25,000 nt of DNA, taken from positions 15,001 to 40,000 of the forward strand of contig JABUQX010022282.1 of NCBI GenBank assembly GCA_015478945.1, read 5' to 3'. This DNA is from Trachelipus rathkii. Taxonomy: Eukaryota; Arthropoda; Malacostraca; Isopoda; Trachelipodidae. The notes beneath the pieces were generated by a model that saw nothing but the letters and a program-made list of their open reading frames with translations, was not told the origin of the DNA and did not search any database. Made by a program: the position numbers and the translations under genes. Shown one piece after another: positions 10,546 to 19,733 of the stretch. Positions within the stretch are counted from its first letter, which is position 1. Every line of letters begins with the position of its first letter.

Positions 10546-10592
10546 ATACTTATAAAATGTTATGAGAAGTTTAGGGCTGATGAGACTAAACC

Positions 10593-10788
10593 ACTCTCTC
10601 TACTTCTTCTCTCTCTTGCTCTCTCCTCTCTCTTCTCTCCTCTCTCTCTTCATCTCCTCATCTCTCTTTCTATCTCTCTTCTCTCTCTTCTGTCTCGTTT
10701 CTCTCTCTCTCTCTCTCTCCTCCTTCTCTCTCTCTTCTCTCTCTTCTCTTCTCTCTCTCCTCCTCTTCTCTCTCTTTCTCTCTCTCTC
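10593..10788. repeat. (CT)n / CTCTTCTCC polypyrimidine tract between two inverted retrotransposons
   Basis: Nearly 200 bp of pure pyrimidine on the plus strand, with CTCT, CTTCT and CTCC variants. Open frames on both strands here (Ser/Leu/Phe and Arg/Glu) are artefacts. It sits between the 5' ends of copies A and B. Confidence 0.95.
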
Positions 10789-11500
10789 ATGCTTCTCGCG
10801 CTTCCGAGAGAAATGATGGAACGGTTCAACGCAACACCGCAAGGCGCTCCAGCGTTCTAATCTGTGGGTGGCATGAAAAGGGGAATCCAGAAGGTTTTTT
10901 TATTTAAAATATTGTCCCAGTCTTCTAAAATTCACCACCTGATGGCTCAACTGACAAAGTTAATACATGACATATAGAAAGAACATAACGGGTTGGTAAT
11001 TTTGTCCCAATATCCAACCTGCAATTTTCTTTACAAAAAATGAACACTTTTCTGTAAATGCTTACACTGCTTCCATGGAACATTCCATATTTCTCCCACC
11101 ATTTCTGAAAATCTACTATGGTTGGACAGATGCTGATAATCGTATCCATTACTAAACAGGCATTTTGATTGCCTCTTCAGTATAAGACGAACAAGTCCAA
11201 GAACAATAAGATGATTTGGGTTGACTCAGACTTATCTTGCATACATGGCAAAGCGCTTTCACCAAACTACTACCTGACCTCCCCTCAAACTGATCGATAC
11301 AATTTCAAAGCAACTGTTGTAAACGCCTATTCTTTACCACCAGCATTTGTATGCTACCTCCTCCATTAGACAGATCTCAGCTTTCCTCCCACCGAATCGC
11401 ACTTACAAATCACCCCTGAGCACAATAGAGACACTAGCCACATAGAGACAATTGTCTCAAAAAGACAATCCTCATAATATTTATAGCAACATACAATGAC
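10789..11500 (+). other. Sequence upstream of copy B, possibly ORF1/leader remnant
   Basis: Less AT-rich than the flanks and colinear with copy B's endonuclease start. Short plus-strand frames occur (for example 11169-11369), but no gag, RRM or zinc-knuckle motif is recognised. Being the place where a non-LTR ORF1 would lie, it may be a decayed ORF1 or 5' leader, or unrelated unique DNA. Nothing in copy A corresponds to it. Confidence 0.3.
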
Positions 11501-11509
11501 CACCTTTCT

Positions 11510-12145
11510 TCAAAGGAAATGTCGTAGCTACTACTTTATTTTTGAATAACTTGTTCAACTAATAAAAATATTACACCAAAGTGCATATGTTTGCAGGAAC
11601 TTCAACCATGTCATCGCGACTTCTTTCAACCGTCGGAATATATATTGTCACTAACCTCTATAGAGAGAGGTGACAATGATAGGGGAGGTGCAGGAATACT
11701 CACTCATAAATCTGTCCCCAATTCTCCAGTACCTTTTCAAACTAGTGGTAAAACGAATTCATGTCCACCGACCTTACTGTCTGCTCGATTTACTTGGCTT
11801 CGAGTAGTGAGTTTACTAAGGTCGACTTAGCTGATATTTGAATGCAGTTTTCTACTCCGGTTGTGGGACGTGCAGACAACATTATTATTTATTGTGCATG
11901 GGGTGCTTTTGTCACCTCTTAAAAGAAAACGCTGACGGTTTATTCTCCAACACTCCCTACATATGACGTTTAGATATACACTCTTCTTCCTGTATTGATA
12001 TTTCCTTTTGCTCCCATTCCTTTATGGATCACTTTATCTGGTCCGCTTTGATTAACATTTGATTGCGGTAGTGACCATTACCCTTACCATTACCCTTAAA
12101 AGCAACTGCGGCAAGATCTCGTCGAATTAATCTCCAAAAACGTGA
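11510..12145 (+). pseudogene. Endonuclease remnant B1 with jump into linker
   Basis: The frame at 11591-11830 (open further upstream as KCICLQELQPCHRDFFQPSE) contains the CLQE metal-binding region and RGGAGILTHKS, typical of the AP endonuclease core. A catalytic LGD motif can no longer be read where copy A has it. At 11980-12100 comes the end of the domain, with a broken DHYPI region. At about 12105-12145 the sequence jumps to AAGATCTCGTCGAATTAATC, which in copy A lies some 330 bp further on, in the linker. The piece therefore carries an internal deletion. Confidence 0.7.
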
Positions 12146-12149
12146 ACAA

Positions 12150-12391
12150 CAAGCTTGAGAACATTTAAGTCTTTATATTGTGTTTGCAAAAGATATTTAG
12201 GACACACTCTAACAATAATGAAGTTGCCGCCTCCTTCATACACCGAAAAACGAAGTTAGGTAATTTTTCATTCAAACGTTTTTCAACGTTCTAAGATCAG
12301 CCAGGTTGACAGCATGCCGGTCTGCGGGTGGTTATGCAGGTGGAGCCGGAGGTGCGAGGGAAGCAGGGGGGGGAAGTTGTGTTTTCCGACA
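12150..12391. other. Unrecognised segment inside copy B
   Basis: About 240 bp without counterpart in copy A, between the two endonuclease-end segments. Its right half is GC-richer (about 12305-12375, with GCCGGTCTGCGGGTGG and GGTGGAGCCGGAGG). No frame or terminus was recognised. It may be the 5' junction of a second, truncated insertion. Confidence 0.4.
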
Positions 12392-12940
12392 ATACACACA
12401 CTTTTTCCTGTGATTCCTTTTGCTCCATTCTCTTATGGATCGCTTCCCCTGGTCCCGCTTTGATTACTTATACGGCAGGGACCATTACCCAATAGCCTTA
12501 AATGAACTGGCACCGAGACCGATGTTAAAACCCCTTTCAAGCTGGCGTTATGACCGAGCGGAGTGGGCTCCTTTTCATCAGACTACAGCTGTCTCGCTCT
12601 TCAATAAGCGGATTCCTACTGTTGATGATGCAATTAACCTCTTCCTGCAAGTTATTATCACAATAGCAGAAGGTTGCATCCCACGATCTTCCGTAGGCAG
12701 GCGTTCGGCAACCCCTTGGTGGTCCCAAGAGTGTGCACAAGCTAACCGGGAGAATAAAAAAAACTCTACAGACAATACAAATTAATCGTCAAACACGTCA
12801 ACAATACTTTCCAACTTATACTTCGACTGTCAGCTCCACAACCCCCATTCCTTCAGTGTGGAAAGTTGCGCAGAAAATATCCTTCGTTCCAACAATTCTT
12901 CACCCACAGTTCTCCGTTACTTGCCTGATATACCGATAGG
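12392..12940 (+). pseudogene. Endonuclease end and linker, copy B2
   Basis: The frame at 12420-12785 carries GRDHYPIALNELAPRP (the terminal SDHxPI endonuclease motif with Ser changed to Arg), SWRYDRAEWAPFHQTTA and SATPWWSQECAQANRE. The next frame (12733-12939) carries INRQTRQQYFPTYTSTVSS and SVWKVA. Compared with copy A, about 63 bp is missing between ACAATAC and AATTAATCG (about 12775-12785), and this causes the frame change. Confidence 0.75.
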
Positions 12941-13137
12941 ATCCTGCTTTAGCGGCGTTATAGTTATAGTTGCTATCACTCGTAGCTCCTTTCGTTATCC
13001 TGAAGCCTTTCAAAAACATTGAAAATTAACACTGCACTGCCAGACTTTTCTACAGCGAAAGGGGAAGATCAATACCTATAAATGCTATTTTTTACACTTG
13101 CAGAGTATCAAACTCGCACTGGTGAAAAGCAAAGACA

Positions 13138-13800
13138 GTGTCCTTGGCCCTTAAAATGATTTCGTATAAATTGTTCTGTCATATTCACCCTTTCTGTATC
13201 AGCGTTTTTGCTTGGATCTGTAAACAGAACACTCAGGATCGAATTCCTCTTTTCCAATTTATTTGGACTACAGCTTCTGTAATCCCTATTCCCAAACCTG
13301 GAAAAGATCTGAATTTGGCGGACAACAAAGACCAATTTCGCTGACCTGTAATTACTTGTAAATACAATGGAGAAAATGGTTTCAGGCTCGCCTTCTCTCT
13401 GTTATGGGAGTCGCCATGCTTTTTTTTAAACTCCAGTTGGTTTTCCGCAAAACCTTTGACTGCGGATCCTTGTTAAAACTAGACCATGAAATCCGGGAAG
13501 CCTTCTGTCGTGTGTGTTTGTTCTTCTGGTGTCTTTTTTTTTTTTTTTTTTACTTTGAGAAAGCTTATGAAAGCTTAAACACCTCTCGCTCGGTTTCCGA
13601 GGACAGCTCCTTCTTTTTATTAAGTATCTTCTGTCAAATAGATCCTTCCAGGTTGGTGCTCTCGTTCTTCACGCAATTTACTCTGGATAAAGTGTTCCTG
13701 CCAAGGTCGTGTTCACGTGTATTATCTTTGCTGGCTTCAATGACATCGTTACTTCTACTCCCCACGGTCAATTTTTCTCTCTATGTTTGAATTCTTGCGC
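13138..13800 (+). pseudogene. Reverse transcriptase domain remnant, copy B
   Basis: WTTASVIPIPKPGKDLNLAD (from 13265) is an excellent RT fingers motif. LQLVFRKTFDCGSLLKLD and HEIREAF follow in the 13404-13790 frame, which also contains a T-run (about 13535-13550) within a stretch of Phe codons. The GVPQGSV motif is degraded to a DKVFLPRSCSR-like reading. The catalytic box is lost: after NFSLYV a TGA stop (13788-13790) replaces the Asp-Asp codons that copy A retains. The domain is catalytically dead. Confidence 0.85.
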
Positions 13801-14029
13801 TTAAATGCCTGGTGATAGACTGTCAATTTTCTTGAACGACAAATTCTACTAGCTATTAGGAATATTTCACAATGGGGTAACTCCCATGGCTTCCATTTCT
13901 CACCCACAAAAACTTCATCTATACTCTTTAGGAAAAAAGGAAATCGAAGAGCCTGCCACCTTCCTCCCGCGAGCCTAACCTTATATGGTTCGCCCATTCC
14001 TGTAACTTCACAAGTTACTTAAGGTATGC

Positions 14030-14640
14030 ACTGCACATAAACTCCTGAAAACGACTTATCATCGCGTGCTTGACCTATTACATCTTCTCACCTCAAACAT
14101 TTGTGGTACTCAGATCTTAAGTCCCTTTACGGCTATCTACATCGCACTAGTTTCAATCGAGACTGGACTATGGCTTTGTAGTATATGGTCAGGCCTCCCC
14201 AACTCTGCTATACCTGATAGATCCCTTCCAATATGAGGCGATCCGTATTTCCACTGGAGCCTTTTGATCGTCCTTCCGGATGAGCCTTATAGTTGAATTC
14301 GATGTGATGCCACGCTCTCTTCGAAGGAAATGCATCATGTGGACAAGTCATTTTCTCTTTTAAACCTCAATACCGTCTGCTCTGACACCGATTCTGCGGG
14401 AGATACCTCAGAATCATCCTTACTGGCCATTTGCAAACACAGTTTATAACATCCTTAACTTTCTCAATATCTCTTTGTAAAAGGTGCTGCCGTTCTCTTA
14501 TGATGAAGGGTATACACCTTGGCTATTCCCTGCTCCCACCATCTGCCTGGTCCTGACCTCTCTCCAAATCTAGCCACTCCGCTGCCTTGTTAAAGGTATC
14601 ATTCCTATCTCATTCCGCAGTTCACTGTGGATTTACTAGT
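14030..14640 (+). pseudogene. RT thumb/connection remnant, copy B
   Basis: Colinear with copy A 8607-7970, with many indels and stops. It has no motif of its own and is recognised by alignment with the other copy. Confidence 0.6.
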
Positions 14641-14641
14641 G

Positions 14642-15429
14642 TTTACTGATGGCTCTAAAACAGGGGACAGTGGGTGCGTCTGCTGTCTTTCTTGACCGCA
14701 ACCTCTCCCATGCCCCCCCCTTATGCTTCAATTTTTACGGCAGAATTAATGACTATAATGATTGCCCTCTCGAATTTTATTCCTTAACCAAGACCACTCG
14801 TCATTTATTCAGCGCTTAAAGCCCCCTATTTTAAAAACACAATGGTATCCGCTGTACAACAATTTCTTCGGCTGCTCCACTCTCGCAAGAAACAAATTAC
14901 ACTATGTTGGATCCCCTCTCACGTAGGGGTAACTGGCAATGAAATCGCTGACAGAGAGGCCAGAATGGCCGCCTCCTCTTTCCGGAGCTGTTCTAGGTAC
15001 CTTCCGGATGCCATTCGACAAGGTCGCCTCCCATCAACTGATTATTATCCTGCTCTCCGACAAGGCTTCCGGTCTTACTGGCAGGAATGCTGGGCGAGTG
15101 ATCAGCGAGGGGCGAAACTTAGAAGTGTAAAGCCGAACATTGGTGAGTGGTCTTCCTCTCACCGACGGAAGCACTTGCACGAGGTGATACTTGCACGCCT
15201 CCACATTGGCCACACCAACATCACTCACAGTCACTACATGTCACGGGATCCCCCTCCCATTTGCAAATTTTGCCGTCGCCATGCCTTGCAATCTGTTCAC
15301 CATATCTTCATTGATTGCCCTCAACTGGACCCCATTCGCCGTCATCATTTTCCTACTCTATGGTCCATAACACCTAAAAGGTTATCCCATATCTTGTCTA
15401 AATCCTCCCACTTTGATTTTATGAACTAA
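14642..15429 (+). pseudogene. RNase H and C-terminal zinc finger remnant, copy B
   Basis: FTDGSK (14642-14659) holds the first catalytic Asp, and ELMTIMIAL (about 14740-14770) the Glu. The segment corresponding to YSDSL in copy A is deleted (about 14805), removing the third catalytic Asp. From 14842 a 195-codon frame is open: CWIPSHVGVTGNEIAD (14905-14952) is the classic C-terminal RNase H motif with the last catalytic Asp region, then GEWSSSHRRKHLHEV, then a CX2C-X9-H-X4-C finger at 15262-15318 (CKFC to FIDC). The frame ends SHFDFMN, diverging from copy A after SHF, so the true C-terminus is probably lost. This is the longest convincing coding stretch in the window, but it is a fragment and not a host RNase H gene. 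Confidence 0.9.
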
Positions 15430-16165
15430 AGTGTTTTTAATAGTAAAGTTTTTTAATTCTAAACGTGGTTCAGTTAAAATAATAAAAAAAAATAAATAAC
15501 AAAAGTGAAATCCCTTTAGTTCTTACCGATGCAATATGTTTTTCAATTATAGTTGCTAATTTGTCTTATAAAATTAAAATATTAGAAATAAAGTGCAAAG
15601 TTTCAAAGTTTAATTGTAATGTGTTTGTAAATGTTTTTAAATAAATAGAACAAAGTTAAATAAATATAAAATGAGTAAATAAATAAAATTGAATATATAA
15701 TAATTTTAAGTATATAATTTAATGTAAAGTTGCAAAACCTCCAAGAAATGAATTATGAAGTGACTTCACACAAATTTGTTAATGAAAAAATGGTCAGGTA
15801 ATTAAAAGTTAAATAATTTTTCTTCCAAATGTTCAAAGATATTCTAAAGGTTTGTTTATAAAATAAAAACGAGCAAAATAGTAATAATAAAAAAGAGGTT
15901 AGTAAATTATTATTATTTTTTTTTTAATAAAATAAAGTACAAACACAAAAATAAAAGAAAAATGACAAGAAGTAAATAGTTGCCATTTTTTGGGTAGCGA
16001 AAATTTTTTTTTTATTTTTATTATTTTTATATAATAGAATTTATAGATATATTAAAGTTTTTTAGAGAATGGTAATTAATTACTATATGTAGATTCAGGA
16101 AATGCATGCAGGCGAAAAAGTAGGCTAGGATTTGAGGCAATAAAAGTGACCAGGACAAAGAAATG
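15430..16165. other. AT-rich intergenic DNA between two retroelement remnants
   Basis: No element end, gene or RNA recognised. Downstream of the gag remnant on the minus strand one would expect a BEL/Pao protease and RT here; no protease active-site motif, RT box or LTR could be read. Short frames (for example 16027-16245, minus) overlap the end of gag and have no motif. Confidence 0.5.
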
Positions 16166-17450
16166 CTAAAAATTTGTACAAGAATTGGACATAATTTGAC
16201 TACTAGGATTATTTGAATGCCCTTTTTTACATAAAGCAGAAACATGAGTAAATAGTTTACAATACATGCAAACGTAATCTAAAAAGCCCTCTTTATTATC
16301 TGGACATGCATCAGTAGCATGCTTGGCACTCGAGCAAAACTTACAAATATGCAGCTGGTCACAGCGTTCTAGCCTAGATTCAATATCTGGGTAAGACGGA
16401 CATTTATTCATGCTATGACCTGCCATGCTGCAAAATTTACACGGGAAAGCTGAATTAGCAGCCTTGCTTCTAAAAGGAACAGTTGATTTGGCAGACTTGT
16501 GGGAAGTTTTAAAATTCTCAAGGGTACCTATAGAACAATTGTGGGTGGAGTGTTTTTCATCATTACCATGGCAATATCCTAATGCTTATATTGTTAAATT
16601 TATTGTATTTATAACTATCATGATTACTAGAGTTTTTATTATGATAATTATTCTTGTATCTGTCAAATTTATTATTCCTAGAATTATTGTTATCATGCTT
16701 AGGCTGCGATCTTTGCATCAGCTCCAAGCGTTTCATTAAGGTAGACAAATTCTCAAACACGTCAATTATATTTGGGTAATTAGTAAGTGTTTTATCAATT
16801 AATAAATTGACAAATTTTGGAAGGATTTTATTAACTATGAGTGAACTAATCATTTTAAAACCTGCAGTATTAGGAGCAAGGAAATCTAACCCATAAGACC
16901 TAAGGTCATAAGCTAAAGCTTTGACCTAATTAATAAACGATTTCACATGGGCTAAATTATCTTCAGGGGAAGGGAAATCTCTAATAGCCTAACAATTATT
17001 TTTTCTACTATATAATCCCTATCCAGAAATTCTTTTTTTAAAATATCTAATGCAATAGCGTAATTGGAGCCTTCAGGACTGAGATGTTTTATCATTTCAT
17101 ACGCTACATTTCCCAGATTGCTTATCAAATGGATAAGCTTCTCTTCATTAGAGTAAACTGGATTGCAGTCTATTACAGCTTTAAATTTAGCTAAGAAACG
17201 ATAAAAGGCTAACTTATCAACTTCATTACCCTCAAACTTCCCTATCTGAATTGGAGGCTATTTTGCATCTCCTAAAAAGGTTAAGGCTATCGATGAATTA
17301 GAATTGCCTCAATGAGACTTTGAAAAGGGATGACTCGTGCGGTCTTCGCTGCCAATAGAATGAGTGCTAGGCTTAGTCAAATTGTCGGATAAAGTGGCAA
17401 TCTGTTGGAAAAATTGTCTCAGCAACTGTAGAATTTCAAAATCCCCTTTT
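16166..17450 (-). pseudogene. BEL/Pao-type Gag remnant with three CCHC zinc knuckles
   Basis: Order on the minus strand: a helical N-terminal piece (EILQLLRQFFQQIATLSDN, near 17440-17385); a segment of DUF1759 type, the Gag domain of BEL/Pao elements (IGKFEGNEVDKLAFYRFLAK, about 17250-17195, then ALDILKKEFLDRD near 17045); a helical region (16563-16853 frame) ending in an Asn/Lys/Tyr-rich linker; and three knuckles, all CX2CX4HX4C: CKFCSMAGHSMNKC (16400-16441), CKFCSSAKHATDAC (16304-16345) and CMYCKLFTHVSALC (16229-16270). Gag would form the particle, with the knuckles binding RNA. At least two in-frame stops (one at 16926-16928) and a frameshift near 16980 inactivate it. No protease, RT, integrase or LTR is attached, so it is a truncated relic. 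Confidence 0.85.
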
Positions 17451-17459
17451 TTTTTTCAA

Positions 17460-17793
17460 ATTGCCTGTAGCACAAGTTTTCAAAAATCAAAAAACTTCTA
17501 TGAGCATTTTGTGCGTAATAGACCCATCTATGTATATTTCAAGTTTGAAGTCATTTCGAAAAAAATTGTAGAAGCTGATACGAAAAAATGTCAAAAAATG
17601 AGGTTCTGAAAAAATGAAAACGCCGAAATAATGACTACAGACACAGAAAAGCACCCGAAATAGACGTTTTAGAGGTAAAAAAAAAAGATGCAATTTGCTT
17701 TAATCCCCATCAAAATTGCTTGAAAATTAAGAATTTTTTGTCCATTTTTAGGGGGGGGCTAAAATGGGGTCCCAAATATTGGATCTAGCCCTG
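17460..17793. mobile_element. Possible end of a DNA transposon (CAGGGCTAGATCC terminus)
   Basis: Ends at 17793 in GGATCTAGCCCTG, which reads CAGGGCTAGATCC from the other strand, a form common among hAT-superfamily inverted terminal repeats. Just inside are GGGACCCCATTTTAG (RC) and a G8 run. The body (17480-17700) has no coding motif. The opposite terminus was not found in the window, so extent and class are tentative. The satellite array starts at the next base. Confidence 0.4.
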
Positions 17794-18512
17794 AATTAAT
17801 AATTAGGAATAAATTATTCTTAATTATTAATTATTATGGGTTGACTGGAACAGTCTAGATAGGCCCATGCGGCTTCTGAATTATTATTCTTATTTATTAA
17901 TTATTATGGATTGACTGGAACATTCTAGAGGGGCCAATGCGACTTTTTATTTATTATTCTTAATTATTAATTATTGTTGGTTGACTGGGACCGTCTAGGA
18001 AGGCCCATGTGGCATCTTAATTATAAATACTATTCATTAATTACATTAATTATTATTAAAAATTATTCTTAATTCTTAATTTTTATGGATTGACTGGGAC
18101 ATTCTAGAGGGGCCAATGCGGCTTCTCAATTATTAATTTTTATTGGTCGACTGGGACAATCTAAAAAGAACCCTGCGGCTTCTTAAGTATTATTCTTATT
18201 TATAATGAGTTGACTGGGACATTCTAGAGGGATCAATGTGGCTTAATTATTATTTTTAATTATTAATTATTATTAGTTGACTGGGACAGTCTAGATAGGC
18301 CCATGCGGCTTCTTAAGTATTATTCTTATTTATTATTTATTATGGGTTGACTGGGACATTCTAGAGGGGCCAATGCGGCGTCTTAATTATTAATTTTTAT
18401 TGGTTGACTGGGACAGTCTAAATAGGACCATGCGGCTTCTTAAGTATTATTCTTATTTATTATGGGTTGACTGGGACATTTTAGAGGGGTTAATGCAGCT
18501 TCTTAATTATTC
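17794..18512 (+). repeat. Satellite block 1, plus orientation, 10 alternating A/B monomers
   Basis: Ten monomers, each opening with a GGTTGACTGGGAC-like box. From 17838 they strictly alternate between type B (ACAGTCTAGATAGGCCCATG or the variant AGTCTAAAAAGGACC) and type A (ACATTCTAGAGGGGCCAATG, with variants GGGATCAATG and GGGGTTAATG). Each is followed by GCGGCTTCTTAATT-like and AT-rich spacer sequence. Spacing is mostly about 60-70 bp, once about 108 bp. The block opens with a self-palindrome (17794-17832), the remnant of a head-to-head junction. Confidence 0.9.
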
Positions 18513-19474
18513 TGAATAATAATTAAGAAGCTGCATTAACCTCTGGAGAATGTCCCAGTCAACCCATAATAAATAAGAATAATACTTAAGAAGCCACATG
18601 GTCCTATTTAGACTGTCCCAGTCGACCAATAAAAATTAATAATTAAGAAGCCGCATTGGCCACTCTAGAATGTCCCAGTCAATCCATAATAAATAATAAA
18701 TAAGATTAATAGGCCTACTTAAGAAGCAGCATAGGCCTATCTAGAGTGTCCCAGTCAACCAATAATAATTAATAATTAAAAATAATAATTAAGAAACCGC
18801 ATTGACGCCTCTAGAATTTCCTATTTCAACTCATATCAAATAAGAATAATACTTAAGAAGCCGCATTTTCCTTTTTAGACTGTCCCAGTCAACAAATAAA
18901 AATTAATAATTAAGAAACCGCATTGACCCCTCTAGAATGACCCAGTCAACTCATAATAAATAAGAATAATACTTATAAGGCGCATTTGCCTATCTAGACT
19001 GTCCCATTCAACCAATAATAATTAATTATTAAAAATAATAATTAAGAAGCCACATTGACCCCCCTAGAATGTCCCAGTCAAATAATAAATAAGAATAATA
19101 CTTAAGAAGCCGCATGGTCCTTTTTAGACTGTCCAGTCAACAAATAAAAATTAATAATTAAGAAACCGTCATTTGGCCTTTTTGACATGGTTGACAAATT
19201 ATGAATGAAGAATAGAAAATAAAACATAAGAATAATACTTAAGAGGCCGCATTGTCTTTTTTAAATGGTCCAGTCCAACCAATAATTAATTAATTATTAA
19301 AATAATAATTAAGAAACCCCACATTAACCCCCCTAGAATGTCCCAGTCAACTCAAAATAAATAAAAATAATAATTAAGAAGCCGCATGGTCCTTTTTAGA
19401 CTGTTCCAGTCAACCAATAAATATTAATAATTTAGAAGCCGCATTGGCCCCTCTAGAATGTCCCAGTCAACCCA
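18513..19474 (-). repeat. Satellite block 1, minus orientation
   Basis: Reverse-complement monomers (ACTGTCCCAGTCAACCAAT, TCTAGAATGTCCCAGTCAAC), again alternating types. The first ones mirror the preceding plus block monomer by monomer, including variant bases such as the GTTAATGCAGC version next to the junction, so the two blocks form a long palindrome centred at about 18513. The later part (about 19160-19240) contains a degenerate or interrupted monomer. It ends in CCCAGTCAACCCAT immediately before a transposon-like terminus. Confidence 0.9.
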
Positions 19475-19534
19475 TTTTTTCGTACCATCCCTGTACAGGG
19501 TTGGGTTTTTTTTTGATTTTTTGATTTTGTTATG
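19475..19534. other. Two facing transposon-like termini separated by TA
   Basis: TTTTTTCGTACCATCCCTG ends at 19493, TA follows, and CAGGGTTGGGTTTTTTTTTG begins at 19496. CCATCCCTG and CAGGGTTGG are inverted-repeat-like, so this can be the 3' end of one element against the 5' end of the next. CAGGG ends suit hAT, while the central TA would suit a Tc1/mariner-type duplication. The same 3' motif occurs at 24862-24878. Confidence 0.55.
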
Positions 19535-19733
19535 TATTATTCTTATTTATTATTTATTATGGGTTGACTGGGACATTCTACGAGGGGCCAATGCTGCTTT
19601 TTAATTATTAATTTTTATTGGTTGAACTGGGGACAGTCTAAAAAGGACAAATGCGCCTGCTTCTTAATTATTCTTTTTTATTGGTTGAACTGGGACATTC
19701 TAGAGGGGTCATGCGGTTTCTTAATTATTATTC
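19535..19733 (+). repeat. Satellite block 2, plus orientation
   Basis: Three monomers, type A, B, A (GGGTTGACTGGGACATTCTA; ACAGTCTAAAAAGGAC; ACATTCTAGAGGGGTCATG), leading into a palindromic junction. Confidence 0.85.

Larger units (their letters stand above)
6873..10560 (-). mobile_element. Non-LTR retrotransposon copy A (I-group-like, RNase H-bearing), decayed
   Basis: Read on the minus strand, the order is endonuclease (10545-9900), linker (9883-9445), reverse transcriptase (9420-8608), connection (8608-7970), RNase H (7960-7500), CCHC zinc finger (7309-7253), then a 3' region ending in an A-run at 6873. That order is typical of RNase H-bearing non-LTR clades (I, Nimb, Outcast, R1 or Loa types). 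I favour an I/Nimb-like affiliation from the motifs but cannot place it without a tree. Stops and frameshifts scatter the reading over all frames, so no functional protein can be made. No gag-like ORF1 is seen upstream, so it is probably 5'-truncated near 10560. It lies head-to-head with copy B. Confidence 0.85.
11500..15415 (+). mobile_element. Non-LTR retrotransposon copy B, decayed and internally rearranged
   Basis: Same family as copy A, opposite strand. It matches A from about 11510 (endonuclease start) to about 15413, where similarity stops inside the last ORF2 codons. B therefore lacks the 3' region and A-tail, unusual for a retrotransposed copy and suggesting later loss. A segment covering the end of the endonuclease occurs twice (11980-12100 and 12398-12505), so B is either one element with an internal duplication or two truncated elements in tandem. 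Lesions differ from those of A, so the two decayed separately. Confidence 0.85.

Noticed and set aside
10562..10842. Ser/Leu-rich and Arg/Glu-rich frames on opposite strands
   Set aside because: Produced entirely by the (CT)n tract.
14842..15429. Host RNase H-like gene
   Set aside because: It is colinear with copy A, lies downstream of RT remnants and carries the non-LTR C-terminal finger, so it is a retrotransposon fragment.
15430..16165. BEL/Pao protease or pol downstream of gag
   Set aside because: No protease active-site motif, RT box or LTR could be read in any minus-strand frame.
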